Below, piece by piece: positions 17,369 to 25,457 of a stretch of DNA of 35,126 nt. Origin of the DNA: an uncultured Eubacterium sp. (GTDB taxonomy: Bacteria; Bacillota; Clostridia; Lachnospirales; Lachnospiraceae). A program made the position numbers and the translations under genes. The notes beneath the pieces were generated by a model, which saw only the letters and a program-made list of their open reading frames with translations, did not search any database and was not told the DNA's origin. Position 1 is the stretch's first letter. Every line of letters starts with the position of its first letter. The stretch is from contig URGC01000008.1 in assembly GCA_900547255.1 (NCBI GenBank), positions 1 to 35,126 of the forward strand, written 5' to 3'.

Positions 17369-17413
17369 ATTATAATCATTTCCACAAATGCCAGTTTTAA
17401 GTCTTGATTTATT

Positions 17414-17449
17414 CACTTTTTATAAAGTGGAACGCTTGAGGAACTCAAG
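17414..17449 (+). promoter_or_regulatory. Two inverted repeats upstream of the fatty-acid operon
   Basis: CACTTT-TTAT-AAAGTG (17414-17429) and CTTGAG-GAA-CTCAAG (17435-17449) are perfect dyads 5 bp apart. A possible -10 TATAAT lies at 17477-17482 without a good -35. They do not resemble the FapR or FabT operators I know. They could be an operator for an unidentified regulator of the operon. Confidence 0.4.
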
Positions 17450-17530
17450 TGGAATAGGTGGGGAACAGGGCATGGATATAATTGGGCTTGTAGATAAAAC
17501 AACGATTAATTTTAAAGGAGACAGATTATT

Positions 17531-17752
17531 ATGTATTTTGATGCTATTGCAAAGATTGTTGCAGAACGTACAGGATGTGAGATTTCAGATGTTAAGCCAG
17601 AGAGCAGATTTACAGAGCTTGGTATTGATTCGCTTGATACAGTAGAACTTCTTATGAGTCTTGAGGATGAACTTGGCATTGAGATTGAGTTAGACCAGAA
17701 GGTAGAGACAATCGATGACCTTGATAAATTTATTCAGAGTAAGCAGAGATAA
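17531..17752 (+). CDS. acpP: Acyl carrier protein
   Basis: Carries growing acyl chains on a phosphopantetheine arm. The 73-aa acidic protein has the modification serine S34 in LGIDSLDTVEL and the usual four-helix pattern. A strong AAAGGAG site is present. It is the first gene of the fatty-acid operon, 5 bp before fabK. Confidence 0.96.
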   Translation: MYFDAIAKIVAERTGCEISDVKPESRFTELGIDSLDTVELLMSLEDELGIEIELDQKVETIDDLDKFIQSKQR

Positions 17753-17757
17753 TAATT

Positions 17758-18702
17758 ATGATAAAAACTAAGATTAATGAAATGCTGGGTATAAAGTACC
17801 CGGTGTTTCAGGGCGGAATGGCTTGGATAGCCGATGGAAAGCTTGCAGCAGCAGTATCAGAAGGCGGCGGACTTGGAATTATAGCTGCTGGCAATGCTCC
17901 GGGAGATTATGTAAGAGAACAGATCAGGATAGCAAGAAAATTAACAGATAAACCGATAGGTGTGAATATTATGCTTCTAAGTCCGTCAGCGGATGAGGTG
18001 GCTGAGGTTGTTATAGATGAGAAGGTGGAAGTTGTCACTACAGGTGCAGGAAATCCTTCAAAGTATATTAAAAAATGGATTGATGCAGGAATAAAAGTCA
18101 TTCCTGTTGTAGCTTCGGTTGCAATGGCAAAGCTTATGACAAGGTTAGGCGCATCTGCACTTATAGCGGAAGGTGGAGAGAGCGGTGGTCATGTAGGCGA
18201 ACTTACAACAATGGTTTTAGTTCCACAGGTATGTGATGCAACCAGCCTGCCAGTTATAGCTGCCGGGGGAATAGCGGACGGAAGAGGCGTTGCCGCAGCA
18301 TTTATGCTTGGAGCACAGGGAGTGCAGATGGGAACAAGATTTTTAAGTGCCGCAGAGTGCAGTATTCATCCATCGTATAAGGAAAAAATTTTAAAGGCGA
18401 CAGACCTTTGCACAATGGTTACTGGAAAGAGGCTTGGACATCCAGTGAGAAGCCTGCGTACACAGTTTGCAAGAGATTATTCTAAAGCTGAATATGGTGG
18501 AATGCCAGATGATGAGCTTGAGGCATTGGCAACAGGATCACTTAGGCGTGCGGTACAGGACGGAGACAATGACAAGGGATGCTTTTTGTCAGGACAGATA
18601 GCATCAATGGTAAAAAAAGAACAGCCTGCGGCAGAGATAATCAGAGAGGTTATGGAAGGTGCAGAGCCAGTGCTTAGAGGTGCAGCCAGATGGGTAGAAT
18701 AG
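17758..18702 (+). CDS. fabK: Enoyl-ACP reductase II (FMN-dependent)
   Basis: Reduces enoyl-ACP in the last step of each elongation cycle; FabK is the flavoprotein alternative to FabI. The 314-aa TIM-barrel protein of the nitronate-monooxygenase superfamily starts MLGIKYPVFQGGMAWIAD and contains GGGLGIIAAGN, GVNIMLLSP, EGGESGGHVG, VIAAGGIADGRG and MGTRFL. The EGGESGGH segment and the operon location distinguish FabK from true nitronate monooxygenases. Its 3' end overlaps fabD by 13 bp. No fabI is seen here. Confidence 0.94.
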   Translation: MIKTKINEMLGIKYPVFQGGMAWIADGKLAAAVSEGGGLGIIAAGNAPGDYVREQIRIARKLTDKPIGVNIMLLSPSADEVAEVVIDEKVEVVTTGAGNPSKYIKKWIDAGIKVIPVVASVAMAKLMTRLGASALIAEGGESGGHVGELTTMVLVPQVCDATSLPVIAAGGIADGRGVAAAFMLGAQGVQMGTRFLSAAECSIHPSYKEKILKATDLCTMVTGKRLGHPVRSLRTQFARDYSKAEYGGMPDDELEALATGSLRRAVQDGDNDKGCFLSGQIASMVKKEQPAAEIIREVMEGAEPVLRGAARWVE

Positions 18703-19598
18703 CGTATGTATTTGCTGGACAGGGAGACCAGTATCCAGGAATGGGAAAGAATATATGGGATAGATATGACATTGCAAAGGATGTGTATAAGATGTGTGAC
18801 AAGATACGTCCGGGAACGTCTAAGCAGTGTTTTGAAGGTACAGAAGAGGAATTAAAACAGACAGATAATACACAGCCATGCCTGTTTGCGATGGAACTGG
18901 CAGCGGCGAAGGTTCTTTTAGACAAAGGAATCAAGCCAGATGTGGTGGCTGGATTTTCGCTGGGTGAAGTGACTGCCGCTGCATTTGCAGGAATAGTTGA
19001 TGAGAGAAGTGGATTTAAGCTTGTTTGCAGGCGCGGTGAGCTTATGCAGAGGGCGGCAGAGCAGTTTGAAACATTTATGGCGGCAGTTGTAAAGCTTAGT
19101 AATGAACAGGTTGAAAGTATATGTGACAGATATGAAAATGTCTATCCAGTCAATTACAACTGCCCCGGACAGGTTACGGTATCAGGACTCACATCTCAGA
19201 TGGCAGATTTCAGTGCAGATGTAAGAGAGGCTGGTGGAAGGGCAATTCCGTTAAAGGTAAAAGGAGCATTTCATTCACCATTCATGAAAGAAGCGGCAGA
19301 AAGCTTCGCTGGTGAGTTAAGAAAATGTACAAGTCTAAATAATACTGGCAGTACACAGATAACATTGTATTCAGATGTGACGGCACAGCCTTACACAGAT
19401 AACATTGTTAAATTGTTATCAAGTCAGATATGCAGTCCGGTAAGGTGGGAGCAGATTATAAGAAATATGATTGCTGACGGCGTTGATACATTTGTAGAAA
19501 TCGGACCTGGAAAAACACTTTCCAATATGATTAAAAAGATAGATGCATCAGTCAGTGTGACAGATGTAGGGTGTTATATAGAGGATAGTGTCAAATAA
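18690..19598 (+). CDS. fabD: Malonyl-CoA:ACP transacylase
   Basis: Transfers malonyl groups from CoA to ACP. The 302-aa protein has VFAGQGDQYPGMG at the N-terminus, the nucleophilic serine S90 in GFSLGEV, an Arg in LVCRRGELMQ, and the active-site His in GAFHSPFM. The ATG at 18690 lies inside fabK, with GAGGTG upstream, indicating coupled translation. Confidence 0.95.
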   Translation: MGRIAYVFAGQGDQYPGMGKNIWDRYDIAKDVYKMCDKIRPGTSKQCFEGTEEELKQTDNTQPCLFAMELAAAKVLLDKGIKPDVVAGFSLGEVTAAAFAGIVDERSGFKLVCRRGELMQRAAEQFETFMAAVVKLSNEQVESICDRYENVYPVNYNCPGQVTVSGLTSQMADFSADVREAGGRAIPLKVKGAFHSPFMKEAAESFAGELRKCTSLNNTGSTQITLYSDVTAQPYTDNIVKLLSSQICSPVRWEQIIRNMIADGVDTFVEIGPGKTLSNMIKKIDASVSVTDVGCYIEDSVK

Positions 19599-19633
19599 CA
19601 TATGAAATTACAAGAGGTATGGGAGAGAATCAG

Positions 19634-20362
19634 ATGTTAAATGGTAAGACAGCGGTAGTAACAGGCGGCTCGCGTGGAATAGGTGCAGCGATTGCGGATA
19701 AGCTTGCTTCTGTAGGAGCAGATATAGCAATAATCTATGCTGGCAATGCACAGGCGGCAGAAAATGTGTGTGACAGCATAAGGGGAAAATATGGCGTTAA
19801 GGTTAAGGCGTATAAATGTGATGTGTCTGATTACAACATGGTAAAAGATGTAGTTGCGCAGATAAAAGGCGATTTCGGAACAGTGCATATTCTTATCAAT
19901 AATGCAGGAATAACGAGAGATGGTCTTGTAGCTATGATGAAGGAAGAGGATTTTGACAGAGTTATTGATACGAACTTAAAAGGTGCGTTCAATATGATAC
20001 GTCATTGTTCAGGATTATTTTTGAGAAATAAAGAGGGCTGTATTGTCAACATATCATCTGTATCTGGGCTTATGGGCAATGCAGGACAGTGTAATTATTC
20101 TGCATCTAAGGCGGGTCTTATAGGACTTACCAAATCAGCAGCCAAGGAGCTTGCTTCTAAGGGAATACGCTGTAATGCAGTTGCACCGGGATTCATAGAG
20201 ACAGATATGACTGATAATCAGGCGGAGAATCCTCTTATAGACATGATTCCGTTAAAGAGAATGGGAAGACCAGAGGATGTTGCAGATGCAGTTTTATATC
20301 TTGTAAATGCAGATTATGTGACTGGTGAAGTGTTAAAAGTTGATGGCGGCATAGCCATGTAG
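19634..20362 (+). CDS. fabG: 3-Oxoacyl-ACP reductase
   Basis: NADPH-dependent reduction of 3-oxoacyl-ACP. The 242-aa short-chain dehydrogenase has the cofactor loop GGSRGIG (11-17), NNAG (89-92), catalytic N114, S141/S142, Y155 and K159, and a C-terminal VTGEVLKVDGGIAM. An ATG at 19619 is in frame, but its ribosome site would touch it. GGGAG is placed well for the ATG at 19634, so that is preferred. Confidence 0.95.
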   Translation: MLNGKTAVVTGGSRGIGAAIADKLASVGADIAIIYAGNAQAAENVCDSIRGKYGVKVKAYKCDVSDYNMVKDVVAQIKGDFGTVHILINNAGITRDGLVAMMKEEDFDRVIDTNLKGAFNMIRHCSGLFLRNKEGCIVNISSVSGLMGNAGQCNYSASKAGLIGLTKSAAKELASKGIRCNAVAPGFIETDMTDNQAENPLIDMIPLKRMGRPEDVADAVLYLVNADYVTGEVLKVDGGIAM

Positions 20363-20389
20363 GTCTGATAAATGATTTTTGGAGGTAAT

Positions 20390-21628
20390 ATGAGCGAGAA
20401 CAGGAGAGTTGTTGTTACAGGACTAGGTGCTGTGACACCGCTTGGCAATAATGTTAAAGATACATGGGATGGGCTTAAAAATGGAAAATGTGGAATAGCA
20501 CAGATAACCCAGTTTGATACAGAGAAATTCAAGGCAAAGCTTGCAGCAGAGGTCAAGGATTTTGACCCCAAAGAATATCTTGAGGTTAATGAAGTGTTAA
20601 GAACTGACAGATATGCACAGCTTGCAGTGGCTGCGGCAAAGCAGGCTGTTGATGAGAGTGGCATTGAAGGAAATGTAGAGCCAGAAAGATTTGCAGTTAT
20701 GTTTGGAACAGGAATTGGCGGTATTGGAACATTTGAGAGAGAACACACGAAGCTTATGGAAAAAGGTCCAAGACGTGTGTCACCATTGTTCATTCCAATG
20801 ATGATTGGCAATATGGCAGCAGGAATGATAGCAATACGTCATGACTGCCGTGGAAGCGCAATGCCGGCGGTGACAGCATGTGCATCAGGTTCTAATGCAA
20901 TTGGAGAGGCATTAAGGCTTATAAGACATGGTTATGCAGATGCAGTTATAACAGGTGGAGCTGAGAGCACAATCACGCCATCGGCAGTTGCTGGATTTGT
21001 TAATATGCAGGCATTGTCAACATCACAAGACCCGGATGCGGCATCACTTCCATTTGATAAGAGACGTGGTGGATTTGTTATGGGTGAAGGCTCTGTTGCT
21101 TTGATACTTGAAGAGTATGAGCATGCCAAAATGCGCGGTGCAAAAATCTATGGTGAGGTATGCGGATATGGCTCAACATGCGATGCATATCACATAACAG
21201 CTCCTCATCCAGATGCAAGAGGCGGTGCACAGGCTATGATGGATGCAATGCGTGAAGCTGGATATACAGAGGAAGATAAGGTTTATGTCAATGCACATGG
21301 CACAGGAACACATATGAATGATTTAATTGAGACTATTGCAATAAAGAAAGCACTTGGAGAAGAGGCGGCTGGAAATGCATTGGTTAGTTCTACTAAATCA
21401 ATGACAGGACATATGTTAGGCGCGGCAGGAGCGATAGAGGCTATGGCATGTCTGCTGGCATTAGAGGAAGGAATTATTCCACCAACAATCAATCTGAAAG
21501 AACCAGATGAGGAATGTGACCTTAATTATGTTCCGAATAAAGCTGTTAAAGCGGATATAACGTTAGCACTATCTAACTCATTAGGATTTGGCGGACATAA
21601 TGCGTGTCTTGCATTCAGAAGAGTATAA
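20390..21628 (+). CDS. fabF: 3-Oxoacyl-ACP synthase II
   Basis: Condenses malonyl-ACP with acyl-ACP to elongate the chain. The 412-aa thiolase-fold enzyme has the active-site Cys164 in VTACASGSNA, His in VNAHGTGTHMND and His in KSMTGHMLGAAGA, with a GFGGHNACLAF end. GGAGGT at 20381-20386 points to the ATG at 20390 rather than 20372. It is the only condensing enzyme in the operon; no fabH accompanies it. Confidence 0.96.
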   Translation: MSENRRVVVTGLGAVTPLGNNVKDTWDGLKNGKCGIAQITQFDTEKFKAKLAAEVKDFDPKEYLEVNEVLRTDRYAQLAVAAAKQAVDESGIEGNVEPERFAVMFGTGIGGIGTFEREHTKLMEKGPRRVSPLFIPMMIGNMAAGMIAIRHDCRGSAMPAVTACASGSNAIGEALRLIRHGYADAVITGGAESTITPSAVAGFVNMQALSTSQDPDAASLPFDKRRGGFVMGEGSVALILEEYEHAKMRGAKIYGEVCGYGSTCDAYHITAPHPDARGGAQAMMDAMREAGYTEEDKVYVNAHGTGTHMNDLIETIAIKKALGEEAAGNALVSSTKSMTGHMLGAAGAIEAMACLLALEEGIIPPTINLKEPDEECDLNYVPNKAVKADITLALSNSLGFGGHNACLAFRRV

Positions 21629-21649
21629 ACATTATAGAAAGGTATGGCT

Positions 21650-22078
21650 ATGAACGAGACAGATATCAGAAAATATGCAAATCTTATGCAGGAACTTGGG
21701 CTTACTGGTTTGGAGATTACAGATGATAAGAAGGTTGTAAGGCTTGAGCGCAATGTGACAGAACAGATTCAGCAGATAGTGCCAGTTGCGGCTGGCAACA
21801 GTGGCGTTTCACAGACTGTCGGTGAAAATGTGGATGCAGATTACATAAGTGTCAAATCTCCAATAGTCGGAGTGTTCTATGCGGCATCTGCTGAGAGCGC
21901 CGACCCATACGTTGCAGTCGGCGACCATGTGAGCAAGGGTCAGACATTATGCATAATAGAGGCAATGAAACTTATGAATGAGATAACGGCTGACGAAGAC
22001 GGAATTATATCAAAGATATGTGTTACGAATGGTCAGGTTATTGAATATGGAACGGAGCTGTTCCGCATAAGAAAGTAA
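21650..22078 (+). CDS. accB: Biotin carboxyl carrier protein of acetyl-CoA carboxylase
   Basis: Carries the carboxyl group on biotin between AccC and AccD/AccA. The 142-aa protein has a variable N-terminus, a short linker, and a C-terminal biotinyl domain (about 67-142) with K107 in EAMKLMNE and the conserved SPIVGVFY start. The ATG at 21650 sits 7 nt after AGAAAGG; the ATG at 21644 is too close to it. Confidence 0.95.
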   Translation: MNETDIRKYANLMQELGLTGLEITDDKKVVRLERNVTEQIQQIVPVAAGNSGVSQTVGENVDADYISVKSPIVGVFYAASAESADPYVAVGDHVSKGQTLCIIEAMKLMNEITADEDGIISKICVTNGQVIEYGTELFRIRK

Positions 22079-22094
22079 TATCAGGAGAAATGTT

Positions 22095-22511
22095 ATGAAT
22101 AGAGAGCAGATAATGGAAATTCTTCCACACAGGGATAACATGCTTTTGTTAGATGATGTTGCCAGCTTTGATAATGAAGCTGTCGGACATTATAAAGTGC
22201 GTGGTGATGAGTTTTTTCTTAAAGGACATTTTCCGGGAAATCCAATAGTTCCAGGTGTGATACTATGCGAGATACTGGCACAGTCAGCGTGTGTTCTTAT
22301 GAAAGATGCCATGACAGATGGAAAACTTCCCGTGTATACAGGACTTAATAATGTGAAGTTCCGCTCACCAGTTAAGCCGGGTGATTTGATAGAGACAAGA
22401 TGTGAGATTACAAGAAAGAAGCATCCATTTTATTTTGCAAAGGGCACAGTGCATGTAGGGGAGAGACTTTGTGTGTCGGCGGAATTTTCATTTGCAATAA
22501 CAGGAGAATAG
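22095..22511 (+). CDS. fabZ: 3-Hydroxyacyl-ACP dehydratase
   Basis: Dehydrates 3-hydroxyacyl-ACP to the trans-2-enoyl form. The 138-aa hot-dog protein has ILPHRDNMLLLDDV and the catalytic H45 and E59 in GHFPGNPIVPGVILCEILAQ. It lies between accB and accC. FabM/FabN-type isomerase activity cannot be judged from this. Confidence 0.95.
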   Translation: MNREQIMEILPHRDNMLLLDDVASFDNEAVGHYKVRGDEFFLKGHFPGNPIVPGVILCEILAQSACVLMKDAMTDGKLPVYTGLNNVKFRSPVKPGDLIETRCEITRKKHPFYFAKGTVHVGERLCVSAEFSFAITGE

Positions 22512-22514
22512 GTT

Positions 22515-23822
22515 ATGTTTTCAAAGATTCTAATTGCCAATCGCGGTGAGATAGCGGTAAGGATTATAAGAGCATGTAAGGAAATGGGTGTTGCCACAGT
22601 TGCAGTATATTCAGAGGCAGACAAGAATGCGCTTCATGTGGCACTGGCAGACCAGAGCTATTGCATAGGTGCATCGGAGGCATCTGAAAGTTATCTTAAT
22701 GAAAACCAGATTATAAGTGCAGCACAGCTTGCAGGTGCACAGGCAATTCATCCGGGGTATGGATTTCTTTCGGAGAATGCACATTTTGCAAGACTATGCA
22801 GAAAGAATGGAATTGTATTTATCGGACCTGACCCTGACAGTATGGAAAGGCTTAGTGATAAAGCAGTGCTTAAAGAACTGGTTGATAACACAGGACTTAG
22901 TGTTATACCGGGAACCAGGGCTGTCGACTCTATGGAAGATGCGAAGGCTAAAGCCGGGGCAATAGGATATCCGGTCATGCTTAAAGCGTGTGCAGGAGGC
23001 GGTGGACGTGGAATACGTCTTATAAGAAGTGAGGATGAGCTGGAAGAGGCGTATATGCAGGCAGTGTCAGAGGCTATGAGTGCATTTGGCGATGGAAGCA
23101 TGTATCTTGAAAAATATATATTTCCGGCAAGGCATGTTGAACTTCAGATATTAGCTGATGAATGTGGCAATGTTGTGTGTCTGGGAGACAGAGACTGTTC
23201 GCTGCAGAGACGCAACCAGAAGCTTATAGAGGAAACTCCTTCACCGGCAGTCAGTGATGATATGAGAAAGACAATTATTAAGCAGGCAAGAGATGCAATT
23301 GAAAAAATCGGATATGTTGGAGCGGGAACATTAGAATTTCTGCTTGATAAGAATGGTAATTTCTGGTTTATGGAGATGAATGTACGTCTTCAGGTTGAAC
23401 ACTGTGTCACTGAGATGCTCACAGGAATTGATATTGTCAAATGGCAGATACGTATAGCGGCAGGTATTCCTCTTGACTTTACGCAGGAAGATATACCAAT
23501 GCGTGGAAGTGCTATAGAGTGCCGTATCAATGCGGCAAGCTGTGGCAATCTTACAATGCTTCATGTGCCGGGAGGTCCGTCTGTCAGATTTGATACATGT
23601 CTTATAGATGGAACGAGTGTGTCGCCTTATTATGACTCACTTCTAGGCAAATTAGTTGTATATGCAAAGACAAGGGAAGAGACTTTGCGCAAAATGCGTG
23701 CATCACTGTGTGAGCTTGTTATTGAAGGCATAGCAACTAATATAGAGGAACAGCTAAGTATTGTCGAGGATGAAAGATTTGTATCAGGTGATTATGATTT
23801 AACATTTATGGGGAACAGATAA
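22515..23822 (+). CDS. accC: Biotin carboxylase subunit of acetyl-CoA carboxylase
   Basis: ATP-dependent carboxylation of biotin on AccB. The 435-aa ATP-grasp enzyme has KILIANRGEIAVRII, HPGYGFLSEN, the glycine loop KACAGGGGRGIRL, HVELQILAD, EMNVRLQVEH and ECRINA. Two things are odd. After ECRINA the usual stretch before the PSCG or PSPG turn is missing (RINAASCGN), an apparent in-frame loss of roughly 8 residues. EMNVRLQVEHCVTE also replaces the usual EMNTR and HPVTE forms. The main catalytic Glu, Arg and Lys positions appear to remain. It overlaps accD by one base. Confidence 0.93.
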   Translation: MFSKILIANRGEIAVRIIRACKEMGVATVAVYSEADKNALHVALADQSYCIGASEASESYLNENQIISAAQLAGAQAIHPGYGFLSENAHFARLCRKNGIVFIGPDPDSMERLSDKAVLKELVDNTGLSVIPGTRAVDSMEDAKAKAGAIGYPVMLKACAGGGGRGIRLIRSEDELEEAYMQAVSEAMSAFGDGSMYLEKYIFPARHVELQILADECGNVVCLGDRDCSLQRRNQKLIEETPSPAVSDDMRKTIIKQARDAIEKIGYVGAGTLEFLLDKNGNFWFMEMNVRLQVEHCVTEMLTGIDIVKWQIRIAAGIPLDFTQEDIPMRGSAIECRINAASCGNLTMLHVPGGPSVRFDTCLIDGTSVSPYYDSLLGKLVVYAKTREETLRKMRASLCELVIEGIATNIEEQLSIVEDERFVSGDYDLTFMGNR

Positions 23823-24673
23823 TGGCGTTAATTAAATTTTTAAAACCAAGAAACAAACTTGAAGAGGGCGGAAGATGTGAGGCAGTTGTGCAGCAGGACG
23901 AAGGCGAGCCGGAGAAGAAATGCCCCAACTGTCACAAGGAAATTCCTGTAAGCCGTCTGTGGTCTAATAATCTTGTGTGTGCATGTGGATATCATTTCAG
24001 AATGAGGGCGAGACAGCGTATAAGAATGATTGCTGATGATGGAACATTTCATGAATTATATAGTGATGTCAAAGCAGGAAATCCGCTTGATTTTCCGGGA
24101 TATAAGGAAAAGATTGAGACAGTGAGGGCTGCAAGTGGTGAGACAGAGGCTGTTGTGTGTGGAACTGCATTAGTTGGCGGTCAGAAATGTGCTTTATTTG
24201 TCATGGATTCTAATTTTATGATGGGAAGCATGGGAAGTGCTGTTGGTGCCAAGATAACAGCTACATTTGAATATGCCGCCAGTCATCATCTCCCGGTAGT
24301 TGGGTATACGGTTTCCGGCGGGGCGCGTATGCAGGAGGGATTATTGTCGCTTATGCAGATGGCGAAGATAAGTGCAGCGGTTAAACGTCATAGTGACGCA
24401 GGACTTCTTTATATAACAATGCTTACAGATCCGACAACTGGAGGAGTGACAGCAAGTTTTGCTATGGAAGGCGATATAATAATAGCGGAACCTGGAGCCA
24501 TGATTGGATTTGCCGGAGCAAGAGTGATTGAGCAGACAACGAGAAAATCTCTTCCTAATGGTTTTCAGCGTGCAGAGTTTGTGCTGGAGCATGGGTTTGT
24601 TGATACAATTGTGAGCAGAAATAACCAGAAAAAGGTTCTTACTGAGATTCTTAAAATGCATGGTGGAGTGTGA
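23822..24673 (+). CDS. accD: Acetyl-CoA carboxylase carboxyltransferase subunit beta
   Basis: Forms malonyl-CoA together with AccA. The 283-aa crotonase-fold protein has an N-terminal zinc ribbon followed by the carboxyltransferase core (ALFVMDSNFMMGSMGSAVG, VSGGARMQEG, TDPTTGGVTASFAM, GFAGARVIEQT). The ribbon is unusual: CPNC is followed, after 15 residues, by CAC (C-x-C) and GYHFRM rather than C-x2-C. The reading frame is intact there. The start is the ATG in TAATG shared with the accC stop. Confidence 0.93.
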   Translation: MALIKFLKPRNKLEEGGRCEAVVQQDEGEPEKKCPNCHKEIPVSRLWSNNLVCACGYHFRMRARQRIRMIADDGTFHELYSDVKAGNPLDFPGYKEKIETVRAASGETEAVVCGTALVGGQKCALFVMDSNFMMGSMGSAVGAKITATFEYAASHHLPVVGYTVSGGARMQEGLLSLMQMAKISAAVKRHSDAGLLYITMLTDPTTGGVTASFAMEGDIIIAEPGAMIGFAGARVIEQTTRKSLPNGFQRAEFVLEHGFVDTIVSRNNQKKVLTEILKMHGGV

Positions 24674-24677
24674 AGTT

Positions 24678-25457
24678 ATGAGTGTAATACCATATGACAG
24701 GGTTAAGGCTGCAAGAGAAGCTGACAGACCTACAGGATTAGATTACATAAAAAATATATTTAAAAATTTTATAGAAATGCACGGTGACAGATGTTATGCG
24801 GATGACAAGGCAATTGTCGGTGGAATAGCAAGGCTTGATGGAAGTCCGGTCACAGTGATTGCAATTGAGAAAGGGCATAATGCCAGGGAACGTAATTACA
24901 GAAATTTCGGTGCACCACATCCAGAAGGATACAGAAAGGCTTTAAGGCTGATGAAACAGGCTGAAAAATTCGGAAGACCGGTTATATGCTTCATAGATAC
25001 ATCGGGGGCATATTGTGGTGTGGAAGCAGAAGAGAGAGGACAGGGACAGGCTATTGCACAGAATCTTGTTGAAATGTCTACATTATGTGTTCCGGTTATA
25101 TCAATACTTATCGGTGAGGGAGGCAGCGGCGGCGCACTGGCACTGGCTGTTGCAGACAGAGTGTGGATGATGCAGAATGCAGTGTATTCTGTGATTTCAC
25201 CAGAAGGGTGTGCGAGCATATTGTGGAAGGATGCTTCTAAAGCACCAGAGGCGGCGGCAAGCCTTAAACTGACAGCAGAGGATGCGAAAAGCCTTGGCGT
25301 GGTTGAACGCATTTTATCAGAAGATGATATTGGAAAGAAAGAATTCTATGACAGGATAAGGGCGTTATTAAAAGAAGAAATCAGAGAACTCTCTGATGAC
25401 CCAGACCTTATAGGCAGGAGATACGACAGATTTCGCAGCATAGGAGTTGAAATATGA
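24678..25457 (+). CDS. accA: Acetyl-CoA carboxylase carboxyltransferase subunit alpha
   Basis: Partner of AccD in malonyl-CoA synthesis. The 259-aa protein carries PTGLDYIKNIF, FIEMHGDRCYADD, NFGAPHPEGYRKALRLM, FIDTSGAYCGVEAEERGQG, GEGGSGGALALAVAD and SPEGCASILWKD, all typical. It lacks a long N-terminal extension, as in many Firmicutes. The ATG at 24678 is used; one at 24660 overlaps accD and has no ribosome site. Its stop overlaps the acyl-CoA synthetase start (ATGA). Confidence 0.95.
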   Translation: MSVIPYDRVKAAREADRPTGLDYIKNIFKNFIEMHGDRCYADDKAIVGGIARLDGSPVTVIAIEKGHNARERNYRNFGAPHPEGYRKALRLMKQAEKFGRPVICFIDTSGAYCGVEAEERGQGQAIAQNLVEMSTLCVPVISILIGEGGSGGALALAVADRVWMMQNAVYSVISPEGCASILWKDASKAPEAAASLKLTAEDAKSLGVVERILSEDDIGKKEFYDRIRALLKEEIRELSDDPDLIGRRYDRFRSIGVEI

